Shown piece by piece: positions 19,193-26,680 of a DNA stretch of 35,305 nt. The number at the start of each line of letters is the position of its first letter. Position 1 is the stretch's first letter. The translations under genes were made by a program, and so were the position numbers. Source of the DNA: JAVJRN01 sp040218415 (GTDB lineage: Bacteria > Bacteroidota > Bacteroidia > Cytophagales > Cyclobacteriaceae); NCBI GenBank assembly GCA_040218415.1, contig JAVJRN010000022.1:1-35305 (forward strand). The letters run 5' to 3'. Under the pieces are notes generated by a model. That model did no database searches. It saw only the letters and a list, made by a program, of their open reading frames with translations, and had not been told where the DNA came from.

Positions 19193-21217
19193 TCATTCTT
19201 TCATTAAATCAAGTGCTTCTTGCGCTGAAAAAACGGGTCTTTTACATGTTTTGCCGTGACACAGGTAAACGGTAGTTTGATTATGCAATATAGTTTTGTG
19301 ATTAAACAATTCAAGCTCACTACTAAATTCTGTAGCTAGGCATATTTTTGAAGGTATAAATTTTTTATTAATACTATCAAGAAATTGGCTGTAGTCACTA
19401 CCTATTATCATTATCTCGGCTGTTGAGTTCATCATGTTGATTGCGACCAAAGACCAATAAGACATATATTCGGGCTCTTTACCTATTAAATGGCTGACTT
19501 GATCAACCATTTTACTTGCCATATTTTTATATTTTGCATCGAAGAAGATAACTCCTAGCTTCCAAAGGTTTTCTGCCATAAGTGCATTGGAGGAAGGGAT
19601 AACGTTATCAAATAACTCCTTCTTTCGGGCAATCAATTTCTCTGATTTCTCGCTTGTATAATAGAACAACAATTCATTCTCGTCGTAAAAATTGTTAATT
19701 ACGTGATCGGCCAATTTTTTTGCAGTCATGAGGTATTTTTCATCACCGAATGTTTCATAATAGGTGATAAAAGCTTGAATTACTGCCGCATAATCTTCAA
19801 GATATCCTTCATTTTTGGAACCAAAAGAACGAATAAGTATGTCGTCAATAATCATCGATTCGCGCAAAAAATTGGCATTTTGATTGATCATATCAGTTAG
19901 ATTATCATCTTTTATTGCTTGATAGGCATGAAGTAGGCCAGTAAGCATAAGGGCATTCCAACTCGCCAATATCTTATCATCTAAACCGGGTCTAATACGT
20001 TCATCTCGTTTGTCAAGAGCCACTTTCTTAAACATGTCGATTTTAACAATCAGTTCGTCTTCATTAACTTGAAATCTTTTGGCAATGACTGGAATATCCT
20101 CCAATACGCGCAATACATTGGTGCCTTCCCAATTCCCTTTCAACGAAACATCAAAGTAGGCAGAAAGTATCGAAGAGTCTTCGCCAGCCAGTTGAACAAA
20201 CTCCTCGTGAGACCAGACGTAAAACTTACCTTCTACTCCTTCGCTATCGGCATCAAGCGCTGCGTAAAAACCACCATTACCACTCATCATTTCCCTTTTT
20301 AGCCAGGTTACTGTTTCAGTAATAATTTTTCTATAAAGGGGATTTTGAGTTTCTTTAAATGCTATACTGTACAATGTCAATAGTTGTCCATTATCATAGA
20401 GCATTTTCTCGAAGTGAGGAACATGCCATTCATTATCTACAGAATACCTAGAAAACCCGCCACCAATTTGGTCATAGATGCCACCAGATGCGATTTTATC
20501 TAATGTGAAGTATAGGTGTTTCCTTAATTCTGGGTTTGGCTTGTAATAAGTTAAATGAAAAAAGTAATTCCAGATGGAGGGCATGGGGAACTTTGGGGAT
20601 CTATTCATACCGCCCCATACTTTGTCGAATTTATCTTGAATAGATAAGACGGATTTTTCAAAGTCTTCAATCATTAAGTTTTGAATATCATTACCTAATC
20701 CATATTTTGCTCCGTAGTTATCGGAAACACTCTCAGCGAATTTGTTCGCTGACTCAAGTAACTTGTCAAAGTTATTTTGATAAGCATCAGTAATACTTTG
20801 TAATAGCTTAAACCAATTTTGAGCCGGAAAATAAGTTCCGCCATAAAAAGGTTTTTGGTCGGGGGTAAGAAATACGTTTAAAGGCCAACCGCCTCTCAAC
20901 CCCATATTCTGAACAGCATCCATGTATATTTGGTCAATATCAGGTCTCTCTTCTCTATCAAGTTTTATATTGATAAAATTGGCATTCATAAAATCGGCAA
21001 TACGTTCATTTTCAAATGATTCATGAGCCATCACATGACACCAATGGCACGAGCTGTAGCCTACGCTCAGTAATATGGGTTTGTTCTCTCTTCTGGCTAA
21101 CTCTAGGGCTTCTGATTCCCAAGGGAACCAGTTTACAGGGTTATAAGCGTGTTGTTTAAGGTAGGGGCTGGTGCTTTTAATAAGTCTGTTGGCTCCTGAA
21201 TCGTTGCTCGATTTCAT
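19193..21217 (-). CDS. YyaL/SSP411-type protein: DUF255 thioredoxin-like domain plus alpha/alpha-barrel
   Basis: This 674-residue protein matches the family of bacterial YyaL and animal SPATA20. The N-terminal ~165 residues form the DUF255 thioredoxin-like domain: NPVNWFPW at 26-33, then C57-H-W-C60 in SSCHWCHVM, then DREERPDID and GGWPLNVFLTP. The rest resembles an (alpha/alpha)6-barrel of the glycosidase or N-acylglucosamine epimerase fold, with GGGFSRYSVD and HVPHFEKMLYDNGQL. Biochemical function of the family is poorly known; it is cytosolic, as there is no signal peptide. The length fits the family. The ATG at 21217 gives the usual short lead before the SPYLKQH motif. A 76-bp gap separates it from the GSCFA gene upstream, so they may share a transcript. 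Confidence 0.92.
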   Translation of the reverse strand: MKSSNDSGANRLIKSTSPYLKQHAYNPVNWFPWESEALELARRENKPILLSVGYSSCHWCHVMAHESFENERIADFMNANFINIKLDREERPDIDQIYMDAVQNMGLRGGWPLNVFLTPDQKPFYGGTYFPAQNWFKLLQSITDAYQNNFDKLLESANKFAESVSDNYGAKYGLGNDIQNLMIEDFEKSVLSIQDKFDKVWGGMNRSPKFPMPSIWNYFFHLTYYKPNPELRKHLYFTLDKIASGGIYDQIGGGFSRYSVDNEWHVPHFEKMLYDNGQLLTLYSIAFKETQNPLYRKIITETVTWLKREMMSGNGGFYAALDADSEGVEGKFYVWSHEEFVQLAGEDSSILSAYFDVSLKGNWEGTNVLRVLEDIPVIAKRFQVNEDELIVKIDMFKKVALDKRDERIRPGLDDKILASWNALMLTGLLHAYQAIKDDNLTDMINQNANFLRESMIIDDILIRSFGSKNEGYLEDYAAVIQAFITYYETFGDEKYLMTAKKLADHVINNFYDENELLFYYTSEKSEKLIARKKELFDNVIPSSNALMAENLWKLGVIFFDAKYKNMASKMVDQVSHLIGKEPEYMSYWSLVAINMMNSTAEIMIIGSDYSQFLDSINKKFIPSKICLATEFSSELELFNHKTILHNQTTVYLCHGKTCKRPVFSAQEALDLMKE

Positions 21218-21293
21218 ATTGGAATTTTCAGGTTTAAATCAGTAATATGAACAAAAAAATCAACTTCCAGCTTAAATTTTGATAAGTCTCTGA

Positions 21294-22265
21294 TTAATCA
21301 ATCATTCTATTGATACTTGCCAACTCCTCATCGAAATTTCCACTTTTATCAAGGTTTAATATTCGATTTCTTAGATTGATAAGAAAAGTTTGATGGTTCT
21401 GGCTAGAGGGATTAAACGGACGATGTTGGAGTCCGAGTTTAATTTGTTCCCATTCGGTGATAAATGTTTTCAATTCTGAATTAAAAAAAACATCTTTAAA
21501 ATTATCTAATACATAATCAACGGTCTGCTCGTTTGGATGAACCATGTCAGCATCGAAAAATCGATAGTCTCTGAGGACATCTGTGACTAATTCATATGAT
21601 TCGAAATAGTGGATTTTATCAGATGTCTTACTAAGCGCTAAGCTTGCTTTGATGAGTTCCGCCTTCCCAATAGTGTTTTCCGAAAGACCCAATTTAGTAT
21701 GCCTGACAGGGCTAACAGATAAAATAATTTTCACATTAGGGTTGATTGAGTGTAATTCTTCAAGTAATCTTTGGGTTTCTAGAACGATTGTTTCTGCATC
21801 AATAATTGTTTTACTAAAAAGCATTGACGGCATTTTATGACAATTAGCCACCGTTTCACTAAAGGAATTATGCACGAAAGAATAAGCTGTTCCCCAAGTG
21901 ATAACCAAGTAATTAACTGATTTCAGTTTTGATAATGTGGTTTGATTAATCTCCTCAAGTATTTTTTTTAGTTCAGCTTTAGATCGAGCATTGATCATTG
22001 AATGTGCGTGATAGTAATAGAATACACCATCTCGCTCTATGATTAACTCTTCCTTCACCGTACCCATTAGCGCGTGCTTTAAACAATAGATAATGGACAG
22101 AGGATTGTACATTATACCCATTGGGTTATCAAAAACACTAAACTTATTACTTTTTAAGTAGGAAGAAAGGTGAGTTGAAAAACAAGATCCAATTGATAAA
22201 AAACTATCGTCAAAGGAAATTTTAAAACTTGCCGCTTTGTGATTGAATGGAAGGATGAATTTCAT
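21294..22265 (-). CDS. GSCFA-domain protein (SGNH-hydrolase-like)
   Basis: The 323-residue product carries the family signature G26-S27-C28-F29 near its start, followed by NPMGIMYNPLSI, TWGTAYSF, VSPVRHTKLGL and, near residue 240, DADMVHPNEQT. This layout (early serine block, GT-Y, SPVRH, D-x-x-H) is that of PF08885, related to GDSL/SGNH esterases, with Ser27 and the late D/H as likely catalytic residues. Its substrate is unknown. No signal peptide is seen, so it is probably cytosolic. GSCFA genes often sit beside the DUF255 gene in Bacteroidota, as here; that remark is from memory. The start ATG at 22265 leads directly into a strand (MKFILPF) as in the family. Confidence 0.93.
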   Translation of the reverse strand: MKFILPFNHKAASFKISFDDSFLSIGSCFSTHLSSYLKSNKFSVFDNPMGIMYNPLSIIYCLKHALMGTVKEELIIERDGVFYYYHAHSMINARSKAELKKILEEINQTTLSKLKSVNYLVITWGTAYSFVHNSFSETVANCHKMPSMLFSKTIIDAETIVLETQRLLEELHSINPNVKIILSVSPVRHTKLGLSENTIGKAELIKASLALSKTSDKIHYFESYELVTDVLRDYRFFDADMVHPNEQTVDYVLDNFKDVFFNSELKTFITEWEQIKLGLQHRPFNPSSQNHQTFLINLRNRILNLDKSGNFDEELASINRMID

Positions 22266-22323
22266 GTAAGTAGTTTAATAAACAATTAGAAATCTCTCGA
22301 ACATTCGCGATATGACTTATATC

Positions 22324-22364
22324 TGAAACAAAAAAAAGCCTTTTCTGCAAAGAAAAGGCTTTTT
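22324..22364 (-). terminator. Rho-independent terminator of rpsF-rpsR-rplI
   Basis: Arms 22333-22346 and 22351-22364 form a perfect 14-bp stem around a 4-nt loop (GCAA on the plus strand). Read on the minus strand it is followed by a run of T, about 18 bp after the rplI stop codon. It is the strongest terminator in the window and could work in both directions. Confidence 0.9.
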
Positions 22365-22381
22365 AAAAAAGGTAATGTTTA

Positions 22382-22822
22382 TTATTCTGATATTACTGAA
22401 GCAGTGATTTCAGTTTGTACATCTTTATGTAGATCAATCTCCACTTGATAATCACCCAGAGATTTGATGCTTCCAACACTGATTTTCTTACGATCAATAT
22501 CAAAACCTTTCTCTCTCAAGGCATCTGAAATTTGAAGTGCTGTTACAGCGCCAAAAATTTTACCAGACTCACCAGCTTTTGTTTTAATCTCTACAGTAAG
22601 GCTTTTAAGTTTTTCACTTATGCTTTCTGCATCGTTCTTCAATTTTTCTGCTTTATGAGCTGCTTGACGAACGTTTTCCAAGATCATTTTCTTGTTTGAC
22701 GTGCTTGCTATAATAGCGAATCCTTGAGGAATGAGGTAGTTTCTACCAAATCCAGGCTTTACATCCACGATATCGTTTTTGTAGCCTACTCCTTTAATGT
22801 CTTCTTTTAAAATAATTTCCAT
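22382..22822 (-). CDS. rplI: 50S ribosomal protein bL9
   Basis: The 146-residue product shows the bL9 N-domain (MEIILKEDIKGVGYKNDIV, then VKPGFGRNYLIPQGFA), a long connecting helix rich in K/A/E around residues 45-75, and the C-domain (AGESGKIFGAVT, DRKKISV). Length and start are standard. It is the last gene of the operon; the start lies 6 bp after the rpsR stop. No Shine-Dalgarno sequence precedes it. bL9 binds 23S rRNA near the L1 stalk and affects translational fidelity. Confidence 0.98.
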   Translation of the reverse strand: MEIILKEDIKGVGYKNDIVDVKPGFGRNYLIPQGFAIIASTSNKKMILENVRQAAHKAEKLKNDAESISEKLKSLTVEIKTKAGESGKIFGAVTALQISDALREKGFDIDRKKISVGSIKSLGDYQVEIDLHKDVQTEITASVISE

Positions 22823-22828
22823 AGGTGC

Positions 22829-23080
22829 TTACTTTAAAGAGTCAGTAACATAAGGCATCAAAGCAATGTGTCTTGCTTTTTTCACAGCCTGACCAACTTT
22901 TCTTTGATACTTCAAACTTGTTCCGGTAATTCTTCTTGGCAGAAGCTTACCTTGTTCATTTACAAATGGGAGCAGGAAATTAGCATCTTTATAATCTATA
23001 TACTTGATACCATTTTTTTTGAACCGACAGTATTTGTCTTTCTTTTGCTCTCTGTTGATAGGTTCGTTTTGTAATGTCAT
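22829..23080 (-). CDS. rpsR: 30S ribosomal protein bS18
   Basis: The 83-residue product has the bS18 core: YCRFKKNGIKYIDYKD, LLPFVNEQGKLLPRRITG, and SLKYQRKVGQAVKKARHIAL. It forms a heterodimer with bS6 on the 30S platform, encoded just upstream. The ATG overlaps the rpsF stop codon by 3 of 4 bases (ATGA). It is preceded by AGGAGGTGA, four bases away from the ATG, which is unlike every other gene here and unusual in Bacteroidota; see the separate entry. The start is thus firm. Confidence 0.98.
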   Translation of the reverse strand: MTLQNEPINREQKKDKYCRFKKNGIKYIDYKDANFLLPFVNEQGKLLPRRITGTSLKYQRKVGQAVKKARHIALMPYVTDSLK

Positions 23081-23433
23081 GATTTCACCTCCTCTTTCTT
23101 GTTAAATGCTCCGTTTCTTCTTCTTTCATTGTACTTGATCGCATGTTTGTCAAGTACGGTAGTTAAGAATCTCATAACTTTTTCATCTCGTCTATACTCG
23201 ATTTCGAGCTTGTTGATCAAAGTTGGTTCTGCTTCAAATTCGATTAGGTGGTAAAACCCTGTGGTCTTGTGCTGAATTGGATATGCTAGTTTTCTTAAAC
23301 CCCAATTTTCGTTGTTTAAGATTTTAGCGCCTCCTTCAGTCAAGATTCCAGCGAATTTGTCAACAGCATCCTTCATCTGAGTATCAGACAAAACGGGAGT
23401 TAAAATGAATACTGTTTCGTAATTTTTTGTCAT
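23077..23433 (-). CDS. rpsF: 30S ribosomal protein bS6
   Basis: The 118-residue product begins MTKNYETVFILTPVLSD and has the bS6 pattern (KNENWGLRKLAYPIQHKTTG with the GFYHLIEFEAEP strand, and EYRRDEKVMRFLTTVLDKH). The frame continues 17 codons upstream to 23484, but the start at 23433 is chosen as it matches the known bS6 N-terminus and the upstream part contains the likely promoter. bS6 pairs with bS18 on the 30S platform. The C-terminal tail is acidic/basic (KKEEVKS). It is the first gene of the operon. Confidence 0.97.
   Translation of the reverse strand: MTKNYETVFILTPVLSDTQMKDAVDKFAGILTEGGAKILNNENWGLRKLAYPIQHKTTGFYHLIEFEAEPTLINKLEIEYRRDEKVMRFLTTVLDKHAIKYNERRRNGAFNKKEEVKS
23085..23093 (-). 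promoter_or_regulatory. Extended Shine-Dalgarno sequence of rpsR
   Basis: On the minus strand the sequence is AGGAGGTGA, then AATC, then the ATG at 23080-23078. It matches the 16S anti-Shine-Dalgarno complement over nine contiguous bases at good spacing. It sits inside the last codons of rpsF (GAG GAG GTG, Glu-Glu-Val). The other start codons I compared have no GGAGG within about 15 bases upstream. Confidence 0.9.
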
Positions 23434-23481
23434 TGGAATTTTGTGTAAAACGATAAAAATTTTTCGAGTTGCGAAGTTAGG

Positions 23482-23489
23482 CAAAAGTA
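23482..23489 (-). promoter_or_regulatory. Candidate -7 box for rpsF operon
   Basis: TACTTTTG on the minus strand matches the Bacteroidota -7 consensus TAnnTTTG exactly. Transcription would start about 40 bases before the rpsF ATG. No TTG was seen at the usual upstream distance, so this is a single-element call. Confidence 0.45.
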
Positions 23490-23514
23490 TTTGTAAAGCG
23501 AAATGGATTAGTTA

Positions 23515-24438
23515 TCATTTCACGGTAAAAGTGCCTTGTCCCATTTTATAATCATCAGTATATACTTCGACTTGGTGCAGTCCAACGGGGAAATCGCTTC
23601 CCTTTTTGTAGAACACGGTTACTTGCTGGGTGGTCTTGTCGTATAGAATTTCTTGTTTTACGGTGTAGAACATTTCACGACCTTCAAAAGTGAAAGATCC
23701 AGAACCATTCGTGACATCAAAAAGCGTATTACCATCAGGGGCGGTTATTTTAACCAGCAATTCTTTTCCTTCAATAGGTGCCACTTTGTTTTCTGTGACG
23801 TTGAAAGTCACCTTCAATTGTTCAATATGTCTATTTCTAAATTCAGACTCTCTTTCTTTGCCACTTTCATTCACAGCATAAACTTTCATGCCGCTCACTT
23901 TGAGTCTGGCAGCAAAGGCAACTTTTTCTGCAAGTTCTTCCTTCGCCTTATTGATTTCTTTAATGGAAGCGTTAAGGACGTTTTTTTCGGTTTTCAGTTC
24001 CGTGTTTTCTGTGACAAGCTCCTCATTTATTTTTTTAAGCTTTTCAATTTCAACATCCTTCGCTAATAACAACTCAGTGTATCCTGATACCTTTCCTTTC
24101 AAGGTTGCTATGAGCTGTTTCTGATTTTTATCTTGTCTAAGTAGTGATTTTTTTTCAGCCTCCAGCTGATCTCTTAGCGCAACGAGCGTATCTATTTCAC
24201 CTCCTAGTTGAGAAATTGTCAAAATTTTATCGTTGAGCTGACCCGAAATTGAATCAAGTGCCAATACTGTGGCATTTAATTCTTTAGTCTGCGCTTCTTT
24301 GAGGCCTTTTTCCTCTTCATACTTGAAGTAAAAAAAAGCCACAATGCCCAATAGCAAGACTACAACGCCGATAAGAATAGGGGTTCTATTATTTTTGGTA
24401 GGTTGATAAGCTTCATTTTTCAGCTCTTGATGCTCCAT
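23515..24438 (-). CDS. Membrane-anchored coiled-coil protein with C-terminal beta domain
   Basis: The 307-residue protein has a short polar N-terminus, one membrane helix at about 22-40 (ILIGVVVLLLGIVAFFYF), then a long heptad-type coiled coil from about 45 to 180 (rich in E, K, L and short of proline), then a beta-rich domain to the end (KVYAVNES..., VGLHQVEVYTDD, GTFTVK). The topology suggests a bitopic inner-membrane protein with the coil and beta domain in the periplasm. Similar proteins are often misnamed as SMC-like because of the coil. No enzyme motif is seen. It lies 81 bp upstream of rpsF, with an exact -7 box of its own, so it is likely transcribed separately. Function unknown. Confidence 0.85.
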   Translation of the reverse strand: MEHQELKNEAYQPTKNNRTPILIGVVVLLLGIVAFFYFKYEEEKGLKEAQTKELNATVLALDSISGQLNDKILTISQLGGEIDTLVALRDQLEAEKKSLLRQDKNQKQLIATLKGKVSGYTELLLAKDVEIEKLKKINEELVTENTELKTEKNVLNASIKEINKAKEELAEKVAFAARLKVSGMKVYAVNESGKERESEFRNRHIEQLKVTFNVTENKVAPIEGKELLVKITAPDGNTLFDVTNGSGSFTFEGREMFYTVKQEILYDKTTQQVTVFYKKGSDFPVGLHQVEVYTDDYKMGQGTFTVK

Positions 24439-24504
24439 TTTCTAATTTTTAAAATGTTAATTTTCTCTTTTCTAACTTTTGCGTTGCTAATCATTAAGCT
24501 TCGG

Positions 24505-24512
24505 CAAAATTA
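24505..24512 (-). promoter_or_regulatory. Candidate -7 box for the coiled-coil gene
   Basis: TAATTTTG on the minus strand fits TAnnTTTG exactly, about 67 bases before the ATG at 24438. A TTTG lies upstream at a shorter-than-usual distance (13 bases). Confidence 0.4.
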
Positions 24513-24542
24513 GGCAATGTCTTAGCAAACTGTGGCTAATGT

Positions 24543-25304
24543 TTAGAATCTGATTTTAAAATGTTGCTTTACACCATTGTAATCTGGAAAAACAATGCCT
24601 GCTTCAAATATATCTACGGTAAGTGTTAATTGGTTGTCGGATATTATTGTTCGCCAAGCATTGTACATATCTGGAGACCAATAAATATCGTGGATGACGA
24701 TGCATTTCGGAATGTGTGTAGTTTTGATGCATTCAATTTGATTCAGTATTGATTTCGATTGATGATCAGCATCTAAGAATATAAGATCTGGCTTCATTAA
24801 CGCTAAATGTCTTTCAAATATTTCATGAATATTTCCATAAATTATGTTAATATTCTGACAATTGTGGTTTTTAATAAATTCATTGGCGTAATCATAAATG
24901 ACCTGAGAGCCTTCAATCGTAAATATACGTGCTCGTGTAGTTTTAGAAAGAAAAAGGCTGTTATAGCCGATTGACGTGCCGGTTTCAAGAACTGTTGAGT
25001 AGCCTTGCCACTGAATGAGATTACTAAGAAAAAGACTGAAATTTGATTTTGACAGTGATCCTCTTGCTATTTCACGAATACTTTTTCGAAATACATATTT
25101 TGTTTTGGGATCGATGTATTCCAGAATACTCTTTTCTTTAAAGAGCTTTTTTCTGATAACTTTTAACTCTTCCGGAACTACTGATCTTTTTTTAATTACT
25201 TCATTGTAAAAGCGAAAAAGAAATGGAGAATGTAGTCCATGTGCATTCTTTGACGTCCACCAATATTTCACATATTGACAAAACCTAAAAATGAAAGAAG
25301 ACAA
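24543..25304 (-). CDS. Class I SAM-dependent methyltransferase (O-methyltransferase-like)
   Basis: The 253-residue product has HGLHSPFLF near residue 23, motif I VLETGTSIGYNSLFLS at about 105-120, an acidic strand end (FTIEGS), and DLIFLDADH at about 172-180, as in O-methyltransferase-like Rossmann enzymes. Substrate is unknown. The HGxHSPFxF N-terminus is a trait of a Bacteroidota group of such enzymes. The start is a TTG at 25304; no ATG exists before the conserved block, and the alternative is GTG at 25271. The apaG stop codon TAA (25308-25310) is in the same frame immediately upstream, so translation must begin downstream of it. Co-transcription with apaG is likely (3-bp gap). Confidence 0.82.
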   Translation of the reverse strand: MSSFIFRFCQYVKYWWTSKNAHGLHSPFLFRFYNEVIKKRSVVPEELKVIRKKLFKEKSILEYIDPKTKYVFRKSIREIARGSLSKSNFSLFLSNLIQWQGYSTVLETGTSIGYNSLFLSKTTRARIFTIEGSQVIYDYANEFIKNHNCQNINIIYGNIHEIFERHLALMKPDLIFLDADHQSKSILNQIECIKTTHIPKCIVIHDIYWSPDMYNAWRTIISDNQLTLTVDIFEAGIVFPDYNGVKQHFKIRF

Positions 25305-25307
25305 AAA

Positions 25308-25694
25308 TTAATTCAGTTTGAAAGGCACAATCATTTCGAATTCCGGGATTTTGGCTTGAAATACTTTCCCATCTACTAAGCGTTCCATGGTATAATAACC
25401 AAACATTTTACCTAAACCAGATTTTAGATTACAACCAGACACATACTCGTGTTTTTGCCCTGGCTCTAAAATGGGTTGTTTACCAACTACACCTTCGCCA
25501 TCGACTGCTCGACGTAAATAAGTTATATCTACTATCTCCCAGTGGCGGGACAACAATTGAATTGTTTTATCTCCGAGATTTTCAATACTGATTTGGTAGG
25601 TGAAAACATAATGATCTTGCACTGGATTGGAATATTCCTGTTGGTACTCTGTTTGCACAGAAATTTTTACGCCTTTCGTGATATCAGTGATCAT
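25308..25694 (-). CDS. apaG: ApaG-family protein
   Basis: The 128-residue product matches ApaG: an immunoglobulin-like fold with YQISIENLGDKTIQLLSRHWEI, then GVVGKQPILEPGQKHEYVSGC, then GYYTMERL and a final beta strand ending VPFKLN. The E. coli protein is 125 residues, so the length fits. ApaG was linked to cobalt/magnesium homeostasis in enterobacteria; its biochemical role remains uncertain. It is divergent from ung, with 74 bp between the two starts, and tightly followed by the methyltransferase gene. Confidence 0.93.
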   Translation of the reverse strand: MITDITKGVKISVQTEYQQEYSNPVQDHYVFTYQISIENLGDKTIQLLSRHWEIVDITYLRRAVDGEGVVGKQPILEPGQKHEYVSGCNLKSGLGKMFGYYTMERLVDGKVFQAKIPEFEMIVPFKLN

Positions 25695-25768
25695 ATTACC
25701 AATTTGAAAAAAGAAATTTAGGGGTTTTATTTCTTATTTTGCATAAGACCCAAATTTTTTATTCCCTT

Positions 25769-26431
25769 ATGAACGTAAAGATAGAAGAGAGCTGGCGTGA
25801 ATTGCTTCATAGCGAGTTTGAGAAGCAATATTTCAAAGACTTGGTTGAGTTTGTTAAAGAAGAATATAAGACACAGACGATTTATCCGCCGGGTTCACAA
25901 ATATTTCAAGCCTTCGACAGCACTCCACTTAATAAACTCAAGGTAGTCATCATTGGTCAAGATCCTTATCATGGCGCTAGTCAAGCGCATGGTCTTTGTT
26001 TTTCAGTGAATGAAGGGGTGAAGTTTCCTCCGTCCTTATTGAATATATTTAAAGAACTGAGATCAGACATAGGGAAAGAAATTCCTCCGCACGGAAATTT
26101 ACTCCATTGGGCGGAGCAGGGGGTTTTGTTACTCAATGCGACATTAACAGTTAGAGCCTCTTCACCAGGCTCACACCAGAAAAAGGGATGGGAGTTGTTT
26201 ACAGATAATGTTATTAAATATTTATCCGATGGTAAAAGTGATTTGGTATTTGTACTATGGGGAGCATACGCACAGAAAAAAGGAGAGTTGATTGACGAGA
26301 GTCGACATTTAGTGTTAAAGTCGGCTCATCCATCACCATTTTCGGCTGATCGTGGTTTTTTTGGAAATAGACATTTTAGTAAAGTGAATTCTTTTCTATC
26401 AGAAAGAGGAAAAGGCAAAATAATATGGTAA
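25769..26431 (+). CDS. ung: Uracil-DNA glycosylase (family 1)
   Basis: The 220-residue product has the family 1 signature VIIGQDPYHG with the catalytic Asp65 and the DNA-intercalating loop HPSPFSADRGFFG near the end. It removes uracil from DNA in base-excision repair. The frame is open from 25739 (TTG), but the ATG at 25769 is chosen since MNVKIEESWRELL fits the usual N-terminus and 220 residues is the typical length. It runs divergently from apaG. No Shine-Dalgarno site is present. The motif WGAYAQKK and the NRHFSKVN tail also fit the family. Confidence 0.98.
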   Translation: MNVKIEESWRELLHSEFEKQYFKDLVEFVKEEYKTQTIYPPGSQIFQAFDSTPLNKLKVVIIGQDPYHGASQAHGLCFSVNEGVKFPPSLLNIFKELRSDIGKEIPPHGNLLHWAEQGVLLLNATLTVRASSPGSHQKKGWELFTDNVIKYLSDGKSDLVFVLWGAYAQKKGELIDESRHLVLKSAHPSPFSADRGFFGNRHFSKVNSFLSERGKGKIIW

Positions 26432-26519
26432 ATAACCTGAAGATCTACAGTATATTTTACTGTTCACGCAAATTGTATTCAAAAAGGTTTAACAGATATT
26501 AAAATAATTAATAATAGTA

Positions 26520-26675
26520 ATGGGGCAAGGAGGAGACGATTATTATAATTTTTACGAGCCAGAGAAAGAAAAAAGCAATAAGGTGAAGGGATTCCTTTCG
26601 CTAACTGCTTTTATCTTGGTAATAATAATTTTTATCAGATTTATTGTTTATTTACTTTCTCAATTACATCTCTGA
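26520..26675 (+). CDS. Small single-pass membrane protein, 51 residues
   Basis: An ATG at 26520 opens a 51-codon frame ending in TGA at 26673-26675. The product has an acidic and aromatic N-terminus (MGQGGDDYYNFYEPEKEK), a lysine-rich stretch, and one strong hydrophobic helix at about 28-47 (LTAFILVIIIFIRFIVYLL). It obeys the charge layout expected of a membrane protein with a cytosolic N-terminus. The stop codon lies 5 bp from the convergent lepB stop codon, so the two genes meet tail to tail. It follows ung by 88 bp. I do not recognise a family. It is short enough to be missed by automatic calls. No Shine-Dalgarno site precedes it. Confidence 0.5.
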   Translation: MGQGGDDYYNFYEPEKEKSNKVKGFLSLTAFILVIIIFIRFIVYLLSQLHL

Positions 26676-26680
26676 AAAGC

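Noticed and set aside
23653..24066. 137-residue plus-strand frame
   Set aside because: It is antisense to the coiled-coil gene; its phenylalanine-rich composition is the mirror of the lysine/glutamate-rich coil.
25703..25741. TTTG and TATTTTG elements before ung
   Set aside because: The -7-like element lacks one base of the consensus and the spacing is 28 bases, outside the usual range.
26447..26463. Short hairpin ACAGTA/TACTGT after ung
   Set aside because: Only 6 bp of stem, mostly A-T, and no T run follows; too weak for a terminator.
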